From Gossypium raimondii (lineage: Eukaryota; Streptophyta; Magnoliopsida; Malvales; Malvaceae), in the NCBI RefSeq assembly GCF_025698545.1, contig NC_068570.1, forward strand, positions 3,968,001 through 4,032,000: DNA of 64,000 nt. The letters run 5' to 3'. A program made the translations under genes and the position numbers. Under the pieces are notes generated by a model. It worked only from the letters and a program-made list of their open reading frames with translations. It was not told where the DNA came from and searched no databases. Shown piece by piece: positions 20,584 through 32,687 of this stretch; position 1 is the first letter of the stretch; every line of letters begins with the position of its first letter.

Positions 20584-23500
20584 ATGAAGAGTTTAACCTT
20601 GCTTGCTCCCTTACTCTTGTGTGTTACTTTTCTATGTTCTTCTCTTAATGTTGCTTCTGATTCTGCAGCAGCAGCATTGGCAATCCTCAAATGGAAAGCC
20701 AGCCTTCAAAGCCAAAACCATTCTGTTTTGCTTTCCTGGAATACTTCCAACAACCCAAATACCAAAACAAGTCCTTGTGCCTGGTTTGGAATCCATTGCA
20801 ACCATGCGGACAGTGTTATAAAGATTAACCTCACTGGCTATGGTGTAAAAGGTACGCTCCATCTATTTCCATTCTTGTCTTTGCCTAATCTTGCAGAGTT
20901 GGACCTTAGCACCAATGAACTTTATGGCATAATCCCACCTAAAATCAGTCAGCTCTCCAAACTCACCTACCTCGATTTATCCTTTAACCAGTTCTCTGGG
21001 AAAATCCCACCTGAAATTAGCCACCTTGTACATCTTCAGACCCTCCACCTTGCTGGAAATCAGTTGAACGGCTCAATTCCGCGAGAAATCGGTCAGCTCA
21101 AATTTCTCACTGAACTTGCCTTGTGTAGCAACAAGCTAAATGGTTGCATTCCTGCTTCTCTCGGTAAACTAAGTCGACTTCTTTCCTTAATTCTCTTTGA
21201 TAATTCCCTTTCTGGTCCCATTCCTCCAGAATTGGGAAACCTTAGGAATTTGGTTGAAGTTTACCTGGACACCAACCGTCTAACTGGTCCAATCCCTTCC
21301 ACGTTTGGAAACTTGAAAAAACTGACGGTGCTTCAGATGTTTAACAATAGTCTTTCAGGTCCCATCCCCTCTGAGTTAGGGAATATGGAATCTCTTTCTG
21401 AAATAAGCCTTTATCACAACAATGTATCTGGCTTGATCCCAACCTCATTTGGTGACTTGAGACTTCTTACACTTGCCCACCTTTATGAAAATCAACTCTC
21501 TGGTCCAATTCCTGAGGAGATAGGAAACTTGAATTCTCTTGTTGACCTAGAGTTGAGTGAAAACCAACTCAATGGCTCTATTCCTGCTTCACTTGGCAAT
21601 TTGAGCAACTTGGAAATTCTGTTCCTCCGAGACAACCGGCTCTCAGGTTCCATTCCTGAAGAAATTGGAAACTTGATGAAGTTGACCGTGTTAGAACTAG
21701 ACCACAACAATCTGACAGGAAATTTGCCGCAAGGCCTTTGCCGTGGTGGATCACTTGAATACTTCACAGCAAATGACAACCAGCTTACCGGCCCAATCCC
21801 TCAAGGGTTGAAAAATTGCACTAGCTTGAAGAGAGTCTACCTTGAAAGAAACCGACTCAGAGGAAATATATCTGAAGATTTAAGCGTTTACCCGAATCTA
21901 AAATTCATTGAATTAAGTGACAATGAATTTTATGGTGAAGTGTCTTCCAATTGGGGGTTGTGCAAAAGTTTAGAGATCCTATCTATTGCAAGGAACAATC
22001 TCAGTGGTGCAATACCCCTGGAACTAGGACTTATGTCCAAGCTTTTGTATCTAGACTTGTCTGCAAACCAATTGAGCAAGTCCATCCCTGAAACTATAGG
22101 GAATCTGTCCATGTCATTCTACTTGAATTTGAGCATCAATCAGTTTAGCCAAAATATTCCAATTCAAGTAGGCAAGTTAACTAGGCTGTTTCATCTAGAT
22201 TTGAGTCACAACATGCTTTCAGGGGAGATTCCAGGGGAACTTCAAAGTTTGCAGAGCTTGGAGACGCTAAACCTTTCTCACAACAATCTCTCTGGTGAAA
22301 TCCCAGCCTCTTTTGAGCATCTCCGGGGCTTGTACACTGTTGACATTTCATTCAATGAGCTCCAGGGTCCCATTCCCAACTGTCAAGCATTTGTAAATGC
22401 TTCAGTACAAGAATTGAGAGGGAACAAAGCATTATGTGGCAATGCTAGTGGATTACCGCCTTGCACACCTTTTTTCTAAGAAGGGTCACAACAACAACAA
22501 AACCCTTTTCGTAGTTATTTTCCCTCTTTTATTGGTTTCTGGTCTCTCGATTTCATCAATTGCTTTGTTGTTTGCCTTCAAGAGGAAGAAAGATACAGAT
22601 GAAGAAAGACAAAGCAATGCAACTGATGAAATATTTTTCACTGTAACTCCCTTTAACGGAAGAATATTGTATAAAGAGATCATTAGAGCCACCAAAGATT
22701 TTGATGCTCAATATTGCATTGGAAAGGCAGGATATGGAAACGTATACAAAGCAGAGCTGTCATCAGGAGATGTTGTAGCTGTGAAGAAATTCCATCCGTT
22801 GCATACTGGTGAAATGGCAGATCAGAGACAGTTCCTAAATAAGGTAAGGGCATTAGTAGAAACAAGACACAGAAATATCGTGAAGTTCTACGGTTTTTGT
22901 TCCTCTGCAGGTCATTCCTTCTTAGTATACAAGTACCTTGAAAGGGGTAGCTTGGCTTCTGTTCTCTGCAATGATGAAGAATCTAAGAAATTGGACTGGA
23001 ACAAGGGGGTGAATATTGTCAAAGGTGTTGCTAATGCCCTCTCCTATTTGCACCATGACTGTTCACCGCCCATTGTTCATCGAGATATAACAAGCAACAA
23101 CATTTTGCTTGATTTGGAGTATGAGGCTCACCTTGCAGACTCTGGCACTGCTAAGCTTCTCAATCCAGACTCATCCAATTGGAGTAATATTGCTGGAACA
23201 TACGGATACATTGCACCAGGTGATTTTTCATTTTACTTCCATAGATGACATAGCATAGAGGATAATATTTGTTATCAACTATTATTTCTTTTTCTTTGCA
23301 GAGCTTTCCTACACCATGCAAGTTTCTGAAAAATGTGATGTGTTTTGTTTTGGTGTGCTGGCATTGGAATTGATAGTTGGGGCATATCCGGGTGAATTTC
23401 TCTCTAATCTATCAATTTTAACTGCTGAAAGCATTCCACTAAACAATGTGTTGGATCAAAGGCTTGCACCTCCACTGCCGGAAGTTGTGAACAAACTCGT

Positions 23501-23663
23501 ATTAATCCTGAAGTTGGCTGTTTCATGTTTAAATATCAATTCAAAATCTCGGCCAACCATGCACACTATTTCTCAGCTGTTGTTCGACCACATCTTGTCC
23601 CATCTACGACTCTTTGATCTTCATCTAAGATACCACCTTAGAAACGTTTGGTATTTGCTCTAA
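20584..23663 (+). pseudogene. MIK2-like LRR receptor kinase, frameshifted
   Basis: A two-exon LRR receptor kinase of the MDIS1-interacting receptor-like kinase 2 type, a plasma-membrane peptide receptor family. The chosen start is ATG at 20,584 (MKSLTLLAPLLL, signal peptide); the open frame reaches 20,560 only through a TTG. Next come an LRRNT cap (ALAILKWKASL to CAWFGIHC) and about 20 LRRs (residues ~75-610, NLSGxIPxxLGNL type). At 22,470-22,475 a run of six T shifts the frame: the first frame stops at TAA 22,477-22,479 after 631 residues. With five T it would continue into the next frame, which has the membrane helix (LFVVIFPLLLVSGLSISSIA), glycine loop GKAGYGNVYKA, VAVKK, HRDITSNNILLD and, after a GT-AG intron at 23,220-23,301, CDVFCFGVLALE to the stop at 23,663. 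Odd residues: the alpha-C Glu site is Lys (NKVRAL, 22,841-22,843) and DFG is DSG (23,138-23,146). It is probably a pseudogene or a truncated secreted ectodomain; a homopolymer error is possible for the frameshift alone. Confidence 0.85.
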
Positions 23664-24332
23664 TGTTGTTTGTTTAGCTTTTGTGTGGTTATAACGGGTT
23701 AATGGATTAGCATTTTTATACCCTTAATTACCTTTTCCTTGAGAACTTGTAGTGCAATAGGAGTTGTTTGAGATCTGTCTGTAACAGTTCATCATACGTT
23801 CTATTCCATGGAATAAAAAGGTGTTACCTGACCCCTTATATTTTCATACTTTTAAGCCCTCTATTTTAATTATGGTTTAGACAATTAACTTCTGTTTTTA
23901 GCAAAGTTCACTTATTTTTCTGAAGAACTTGACATGATGTTCAATTATTTTCCAAATTCCAAATGAGAAAAAGGGAAATTGGGGCATAAGATTTGCAACA
24001 TTCCTAAGCAGAAATTGAAGTCCTTGAACGTGATAAAAATATCATACATCCAAAGTTTGGCTCGACAAGACAACAACAAGACAACAGAATAATACAAGTT
24101 GCAACTACATAATAAACAACTAGAAGCAAAAATTTTCTTCTACATCCTTAGGACTCTTTCCAAAGCAGATGATCCGCTGATCTGAGGCTGTAAGTCTTTT
24201 CATCAAAGACTTCAGCACCAGTAGCTTCATCTTACATTCTCTATCTAGTAATCCCAGGACATTTACTTATTTTGTACTGAACAAGCTAGCAAACTTTGGA
24301 CGAACAACAACACTTTGGCAAAGTGACTTCGA
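23664..24332. other. Convergent intergenic region
   Basis: Lies between the 3' ends of the receptor gene (+) and the Pumilio gene (-). AATAAA at 23,812-23,817 is a plausible poly(A) signal for the receptor gene. The right part, before 24,333, is the 3' UTR of the Pumilio gene. No other gene is seen. Confidence 0.6.
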
Positions 24333-27300
24333 TCACTTCTTTAGGAGGTTCCTTGAGAAAATTCTCTTGCAATACGGGCTGGTACGAAGGATCGTGTGTG
24401 GTCGAACCGCATCTACTAGAGAAGCATGTAGAGGACCCTACTCAAGACAAAATTGATTATGTGATGAAGAGAATTCCTATGGCAGGTTTCATGTGGATTT
24501 GAACTAGTTATGAATCAAAGCATAAAAAATGGCAGAAGAAACGACAAGTTGTTCCCTTACCTTGGTTACTACTAAAGCAGACTGAATTACATAGTTGGCA
24601 AATGGGTCTTGCAATAATTGTTCAAAGTGAACAACAGAGGTTAACTCACGGATGATCTGAGACCTACTCTCTGCAAAATGCTTGAGGCATTTTTCAACCA
24701 CATGGCTGCTAAATTTCTGCATTGAGAGATGAACATAGTGCCCTTTGAACTGAGATAGTAAGTTGCCAGAGTTGACCTTCAGCTCTATAATGTACTGAAC
24801 AACATAGTTCCTGTTCCAGACAACAAAAGAAGACTACAAATGAGAGAGAGAGCGCCATTTTCTTGATGAAATCCTTGTCATTCATGATTATATATGGTTC
24901 TAAGGATGAGTCTATTTCTAATGTAGGAGAGTTGTTAGAGGGCCTTTTTTTTTCCCTTTTAGGTACTCTGATATGCCAACAAGAAAGACAATTAAAGCTA
25001 TGAAGAATCTAATTGTAGAAAATAAAAAATTCAACACATATATTGCAGCTAATGACACAAAAGCTGAACCAGAAAGCACAGACAGCATTTCGATTCACAG
25101 CCAACTAATTATAACTAATAAGCATGTTAGCATTCTAGATGTAAAATACCCATCAATATTAGATAAATGTGATGCGATGCAAATCTTATGTACTTACCGG
25201 CAGGTTTTTGAGACATGAAAGCTCGTCTGGCACCACATTGAGCTCAAGATGTTAGCTTGTCATGTATTCTCAATACCAATGAGTACACACCATACTCATT
25301 TGACATATGGTAGAAGGAACAGAAGTGGCTTAAGAATTAAATACCAAAAGAGAAATGGCTATGTTTATTAAATGGATTAATGACTCTCAAAAACCTGATC
25401 TATTGGCCGTAGACAATCCCTAAGGATGCATCCATTCAACTCTAATGAAAGATGCCAGTCATCACCCTGTTCTATGAAGCAAGATTGTTATCCTATCATG
25501 AATTTTTACATGATGATACAATTCGTTAGCATGCTAATCACATAAATATGTAAGTGGGTTGATTTTTTCATTAAGCTGGATCCAAGTTTACTCAACTTGA
25601 TTCAAGTAAATTTCTAAAGTAGTCAGAACCAGCAATGGAAACCTAATTTGTCAGAAAACTAGGAAGCAAAGAAATAAACAATCAGAGCTTCACTTATTAC
25701 CCGAAAGGATCCTGAGCAAGAAGAAGTCCATTTCTGGATATTTGAGTGATTAGCTTATCTCGATGTGGTCCATTGGAATGAGCAATGCAACGTTGCAACA
25801 CACAGCAGCCATGGCGATGAGTGGCGATATCTACGCAAAATTTTGCAGCAGCATCAAAAATAATCTGCATCAACCAAAAAAGTTTAAGAATCAAAATTTA
25901 GTAAAAATATAAGATGTTAGGTCATACGAAAATGCATAAAATCAAAGTAGAGATAGAATTCTTAAAACAGAAATGCACCAAGCCTGCCAACTACGGTATG
26001 AAAAGAAGCATACTTCATGACGAATTTGGACAAAATTCTGTAAGTTTACAACTCAACACAGGAGTGCTTGATCAATCATAAGAAGTTGCGAGGTACAAGA
26101 GTTTCTTCCAATGGACTAAGAACTCTTCAAGTGTTTTATTTAATATTATCTCACTTGCTATTATAACCTGTAACATGTTGGTTCATCCCATGGAAAGAAT
26201 ATTCGCATTAATAAATATTCGAAAAGATGGAACAGATTCCTTCTAACAGGCTCCTTGGACACATGACAGTTGACTGTCATGCATCGGCAATATGCAAATA
26301 ACCAAATAGCCATAATTAAGCCTGTAGAAGAAAGCCTTTTGCCTGTTTACAACACACTCCTAAAAACAATGAGTTAAAATATACTAAGAGTATACATACA
26401 AAGAATACCCTGAACCGACGAAGATGAGCTACATGTTCAAACAGAACATCGTTGTGATCTCTAACCTTCAAACTTTGTATTGAATCAAACCAAGGTGTGC
26501 CTCCAAATGGCATCAGAGACAAAATTAAGTGCATAGGTAATAGGCCATAGAATAAAGACCCCTAAAATAGCCATACAATTTTCTTTAGAAGAATTGAGTA
26601 CCCTTTGTCAAGATGAAATACATGTGAACAAGACATATGTTCAAATAATTAACTAGAGATAGATCATGCAGTAGGTTGGCATGATGAAATGAGACTGTAG
26701 TTGAAGGCCAGATTCTTTAATACAGTTCCTGTTGATTTATTAATTAATGAACCTACAACATGCTACTGAAGCAAAGAAAGTTGGATGAGTAAAATCATTT
26801 AATACAATGCAAAAGATTCATGTTGCAAAAACTGTTGCTAAACAATGTAAAATGTGCATTTTGAGACTTAAAATATAAGTCATCGTCAAACAGAAAACTC
26901 ATGATGGTATCATAACATGACCTTCACAACATATTAAACAAATAGTAGTGAACCACACATGAAAAGTGATTCATTTTAGAGATAAAATATGGTTCTAAGT
27001 AACAATTAGCCCAAAACAAAAAGAACTTAGAAATGTGCATGATTGGGATAATTTACGAGAACAAATATTAAACCTCAAAAGTTAATTTACCCCTCATCTT
27101 TATACCTTATTATCTTCATTGTTAAGACATTGCAAGCAGCGCTGCAACACATGATTCCCATTAAGATCCTTGATGAGATCAAGAATTCCAGGTTTAAGAG
27201 CAGATTTGATAAGAGAAATCTGTTGTCTGGATTTGAGAGTCTCAATCAACTTCTGTACCACACGTGTACTGAAATATAGCACGGTGAATCCCCTTAGCAA

Positions 27301-28758
27301 CATATATATGTATATTGACAAACAATATCATTAAAAAGAAAAGAAAATGAATGATAAATGAAGCAAATACCCATATGTGTTCAAGGAAATCCTCACTAGC
27401 TGTCCGGTTTCTTTGGTCACAGTGAGAATAATCTGCAGCCTTTGGTCTTCGTTACACACATCTAGCAACTTTTGGACAAGGTAGTTTCCAAAGGGGTCCA
27501 TCATTAGTTCAACAATGTTTTCAATAACCTCGTTGAATATAATTTGAACATCCAAGCAGCTTCCTTCATCAAATATCCTTTGTAGGAAGCGACAACCTTT
27601 CTGGTCCTTAGCCATGTAATATATACAACCTTGAAACTCGACTAAGGAATATGGACTTGGCATCAGTATTACATTTTCTCCATGTCTTTTATCAAGTTTA
27701 GAGTTTTTCTCTTGCAGGTTTTGCAATCCAAACTCCTTGAGAGTCTTTTTCTTACAACATTTGAACGAATCAAAGCCCTTGTTCTCGATATCATATTTCA
27801 AACCTCTTCCTTGAATGATAACACTATGATCCTCCATTACATTCTCCTCAAGAGGAATCTTACTGTGCAAGAACCCAGGAGAACTCAATGAATCAATGGC
27901 AGCTCTTCCTCCATTACCATCAATTCCACATTGCTGGGAACAAACAAAAGGGTTACCGATGTAGGGCCTAGTGGTAAAAGCACCCTGCAGCAACATCCCC
28001 CTATTATCCAATCCCCTACCCTGTTCCATTCTCTGCTCCAAAAGATAGTTTCTTTGGTTATCATGCCAACTCGGTACTGAAGACAAATCATTGGACTGAT
28101 TGTAACCAATACTATAAGACCCAAATGAATCACCCTTTTCGTATCCAGTACCTTGCAGCCCAAGAAAGGTGGACCTGAAGACATCACCACCATCTAAACA
28201 CATCGAAACTTGTTGTGGAGACGATTGAAACCCTTTGTTAAAACCATCGTAAGAACCATATTTTTCAGCGTGATAAGACGAGACATCACCAAAACTGAAG
28301 GCGAAACCATCTGGGTCCCTTTCAAATTTCCTCATTTGACCAGAAGTATCCCCATCCCTTTCATCATCTCTAATATGCATTTGATACAGATTCTCACACA
28401 AACCAAAACCATCATCGACCAACTTATTTTCATTGACGTTCTTGTTTCTGTAATGGGAATCGGGTAACCGTTTAGAATCCAACCAGAGTCCACAGTGATG
28501 AAACTTGGGGTGGTGGTGATGGTGGTGTTGTTGTTGGTCCTCAAATGGTGGGGTATCTTCGGGTGAAGAAGGGAACCCATTGGTGAAAGAGTTTGAAGGA
28601 GAAGGAGAAACTCTACCCTTTGTTGAATGGTGTTGAAGATTGAGCAATGGAGGAGGAGCCTCAGAGATCTCACTGCTAAATAAAGTTTCCAGCTCACTGT
28701 TTCTCTTCATGTCCCTTGTCATCATCTTCTGCTCCTTCTTCTCACCCAGTTTATACAT
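24333..28758 (-). CDS. Pumilio-family (PUF) RNA-binding protein, five exons
   Basis: PUF proteins bind short motifs in mRNA 3' UTRs and repress or destabilise the mRNA in the cytoplasm. Exons: 28,758-27,371; 27,268-27,106; 25,864-25,701; 24,810-24,561; 24,437-24,333. All introns are GT-AG, phases agree, and the total is 2,070 nt or 689 residues. The start is ATG at 28,756-28,758 (MYKLGEKKEQK); MKRNSELETLFSS, a little downstream, is an alternative. Residues ~1-370 are low-complexity, with a His run after DQQQ. The C-terminal Pumilio domain has eight repeats with base-reading residues GCRFLQ, GNYLVQ, GTRVVQ, GNHVLQ, GCCVLQ, GNYVVQ, SSHVVE and ANYVIQ, and ends CKRIFSRNLLKK. It resembles the smaller Arabidopsis APUM7-12 type more than APUM1-6 (family knowledge, not searched). 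Repeat 5 has Cys where Arg usually stacks. The gene appears intact, and the long third and second introns hold nothing else recognisable. Confidence 0.92.
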
Positions 28759-30709
28759 CTTCAAAAAAAAACAAAAAAAAAAGAACCCAAATTTTTACAG
28801 ATACTAAGAAGCAAAAACCCAAATGAGAATATTTTTTTTTGGTTTTTTTTTTACGTAAAACAAAGTTGACAAAAGAGAAGAACACCAACACCCAAAAAAA
28901 CAAAAAAGACGTTTCCTTTTCAGATTGATTTTTTGGTTGATTTGGTTTTCGGGTTTCTTTTAAAGAGAAAAATGATGGGTTTTTTTTTTGTATGCGAGAA
29001 ACGGTTACAAAAAAAATAATGGTGTACGGTAAGGATTATTGACGTTTTAAGCTCACGCCATTGGAGTGAGGTGAGCCGGCACTATACTGTGAAATACCCA
29101 AAAAAAAAATTACAGAGAAAAAAAAAGAGAGGATCTTTTTCCAAAAAAAACAAGCTTTTTCTTTTATTGTTTTTTTCAAATGATTTAAGATTTTTTTTTT
29201 AGCTAACTGAATCTAAATAGACAAATAAAAAAAATATCCTAACTTCTTTGGCGAAGAAACCTGCTTGATTTTTGTTTTGATTAATTGACCAAATTGTTTT
29301 TATTCATTTATTTATTTTTAAAATTTACTTTTTGATATTTTTCTGTAAAAAATTTTAAAAAATCTACCTGAAAATAAGAGTCTAAACTTTATTTTTAATA
29401 ACAATAAATATTACTTTAAGCATTGTTATTGCCTAAAATATATAAACAAATCCATGTCAGTGTTGAAAGCTATGACCAAGTTTTCCTATCTTATAGATAC
29501 CAACCTTCATTTATTTCCGTACTTGTTCACATTTGCCAAGTCAAAATTAAAATTAAAAATCTGAAATTTATATTTATTTTTAAAAAATAGAAAAAAAAGA
29601 ATTATTAGATTAACAAAAGGATTTATCTTTCAACAACCAGACTGGATTTACCTGAACTATCTCGTCAAAAAGACAAACTAAAAATTTTGAATTTTATTTT
29701 GAAATAAATAAATTATGATATAGCTTATAATTATTTATTATTTTGGTAAAAACATTTTATCTCAAAAAAATCAAAGTAATTCGATCCTTTGAATTTCGTA
29801 AAGAGTCACTAATGATTGTTAATCACAATATTAATTTTTTTATCAGTTAACAGATTTGATCCTAAAATGTTTACACAATATACCACAATATTTACATATC
29901 AATATTTTAACAGAATTTGTTATTAATAATCAAAATATGTAAAATTAAAAGAAAAATCAACACTATAATTAATTTTGAAATTAATAAGAATTAAATTGCT
30001 TTAATTTTTTGAAAAACCCATTTTAGAAAGATGAATAAATAGATAAGGGTGAGATAAACTTCCTGCTATGACTAAATGTATTTAGCTTCCTTATCTACTA
30101 AATAAATAAATAAATAAATTATTGCTGTATCTATCTGGCAGTGCCACTGATTCGTACGGTGTGGATTTTACCCGAAAGCATGTAAACAGTGGTCTGCAGT
30201 GACCACCATTGAAAATAATGACAAAAGCGTGGCAGAGATCATGCTCTCCTTAAATGCCAAATTCCATTCGCCAAACCGCGCGGCTTTTTTTTTGTCGGAC
30301 AATGATATGGGCATTCATTATTATAGGTCCGTACTCTGCTCACCATTCCCCTTTCGCCACCTCTTTTTTCGACACGAATGTATGAATATGTATACATACA
30401 TTTGAAAAATACTATAACTTTTGCCCACTGAAACAAGGACTCCTTTGAAAAGGAGGTTCAAACAAAGCATATAGCGATAATAATCATATATAGCAGTAAA
30501 GCAATAAAATTGGACTTGAAAGAGCCCTAGACCGTCAACGAAACGGGACGGTAATGCACAAAATTATGAAACAAGTAATTAGCATATAGGTTCTTAGGTC
30601 AAGTTGACATGTTAAACCTAAAACATAATTCCCAGAACCCATAATCACACACCCCCACTGAAGATAACAGAAAAACACGGTAATCGGAGACGGTGTTAGA
30701 CCTATGAAG
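28759..30709. other. Upstream region of the Pumilio gene; no other gene
   Basis: 28,760-29,200 is full of A and T runs, typical of a plant 5' UTR and promoter. Beyond that the DNA is very AT-rich. A small hairpin (GTGGTC-TGCAGT-GACCAC) lies at 30,190-30,207. Short frames at 30,199-30,436 show no family. 30,535-30,709 is the probable 3' UTR of the DUF4057 gene. Confidence 0.5.
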
Positions 30710-32687
30710 TTAAACCAAAGCAATGGTGCTTTCCCCACCAGGGGGTTTGCGTCCGCTACTGACTCGAGACTCTACCTTCCCTTCAGCAAAGATGTTGCTA
30801 CCGCTCATCTCCCGCAGTTTCGCTACACTGAGTGGTTTTTCAGCAGAACCTGGAGGAACATCACCCTTAAATATGTCGTTTCCGGATAGCTCTGCGAATT
30901 TCTGGTTATGTATTTTCTTTGCTGTCTTAACCACGGTCTCCTCACTTGGCATGCTACCTCCAGCAGGCTGCAGCATAGCATCCAAGTTCATAAACAGTTA
31001 GATATTCAAATTTAATTAATTAGGCAAACTTAAGTACATAATGATCGCAATTCAGCAAGAATATAGGAAGCAATGATTTGCAATCCCTAAGCTAAAGTGA
31101 AGCACAACAATGTAATTCATACTTCTTGCTAAGCCTGATATACGATCCCTAGCTACCTTAGGTGTCATTTGTTGCACAAGGAACAATTTGTTCAAGCAAT
31201 GAGAAGAATTTAGTAAGTTCGGAGTTTTAACATGTACTTACTTTATGTGTATCAGGTTCTCCCATGTCAAAATTGTCCTTCAAAGCCAAAGCGCGTACGG
31301 TTGTTGGCCTCGGCACAATTTCAGGTGGGGGTGCAAAGATGTCATGTCCACCAAGCTCCTTTGACTTGGCATCGGAGAGCTGCTTCTTCAACTTCGCCTC
31401 CTCACTTTGCAGTGTTCCACTCAATTCACGCTGCTTCGCCACCTCAGGAAGAGTAGTTGGCTTTTTGGGTGTAATACTCTCTTCCTCGGCAAACGAGATG
31501 TGACTGATTCCAGCTAGAGATTGCTGACAATGGCAAACATAAACTTCTTTTTTAAACATGATACGAATATAATATGTTATTATGTTCTGAACATAACTGA
31601 AAAAATGAACAAATTGAAACCTGGTACATTCGTATTGCTGTTTTGTTGTTTGGAGTAGGATTTGCACTACCAGGTTCTGATTCGTCATTTTCTCCATCGG
31701 CTGCAAAAATACCACTACCAGTCATCTCCTTCATTTTATATCCAGAACAAGGTTTCCTGGAAATGGCAACAGATGACAGCAGCAGAGTGAATTAGAAAAA
31801 CAGCAATAAAACAGCCTTACTGAACTTCTGCTTACAATTCGAAACTAACAAACGAATCTTGAAAGAAAAATGAACGGACATTTCGGTGGAAATGAATATT
31901 TAATGTTTTAACTGATTGTAGATGTACATTAAATCATCAATCCTCACAAAGCATTAGAAATCCAACTCAGGAAAACAGGATTGATTGGATACGTTAAAGA
32001 AAGTTACAGCTGGAACAATTAAGATCTCCTTCAACGGTTGGTACAATTGGAGCAGAACGGAGATCCAATGGATCGCTAATTAATGACAGATAAATAACAT
32101 CTAATAAGGAAATCAATCACAGATAATAGAACAGATCAAACTAGAAAGTTTTAAATTCCTTGTAGATTTGAGGCCTTCTTTTTTCTTTTCAAAACAGTAT
32201 TTTAGATAATAAAGAGAGAGAAAATGGTAGAAACAATTTGTTTTAAAAAAAAAACAGAAAACTATAGTAACAGCGTTTTGTTTTTTCCAAAATGCAGAAC
32301 GTAGAGCAAAAAATTTACAAATGACCAAAGAAATTTAAAAAAAAAACAAAGAAAATGAAGAATTTGTAGGAGAGGAAGAACGCGGAAGTAGATCTCACCG
32401 TTTGTTTAAGCTTTCAAATTCTTCATCGGTCACTTGACCTCCAAACACCACTTTTCTGATCCCATCCGACGGCTACCATTAATAAACGAAATAAATCAAT
32501 CAAGTACACTAACTCACCATCCAAACAAAATCTTTTTTTTCTTCTTTCGAAAGGAAAAAAAAAGTACCTGGTGAGGGCGGGTGGAGCGTGCGGCGGAGGC
32601 GGTGAAATCCGGTTGAGGAGTCTCGGACCAAGTGAGTAGATCTGCAGTGGAAGTGTGTGGTTTCCTCACTGGAGTGCTCTTCTCCAT
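30710..32687 (-). CDS. DUF4057-family protein, five exons
   Basis: A plant protein of unknown biochemical function. Exons: 32,687-32,568; 32,472-32,399; 31,756-31,621; 31,523-31,242; 30,967-30,710. All junctions are GT-AG with matching phases; the total is 870 nt or 289 residues. The start ATG is at 32,685-32,687 (MEKSTPVRKPHTSTADLLTW). Visible conserved parts are SDGIRKVVFGGQVTDEEFES, then YKMKEMTGSGIFAADGE, then KQRELSGTLQSEEAKLKKQ (helical, probably coiled), then KELGGHDIFAPPPEI, then KFAELSGNDIFKGD and LREMSGSNIFAEGK near the C-terminus. The recurring L/M-S/T-G-x-x-IF motif appears four times and looks like a repeated short linear motif. The protein is hydrophilic, with no signal peptide or membrane segment. 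I am confident of the gene model and fairly confident of the family; the role is unknown to me. Confidence 0.9.

Noticed and set aside
26316-26534. Possible extra exon in the Pumilio intron (frame with PFGGTPWFDSIQSLKVRD)
   Set aside because: The flanking exons join in phase directly between repeats 4 and 5 (EDNK to IIFDAAAKF) without it, and it shows no PUF similarity.
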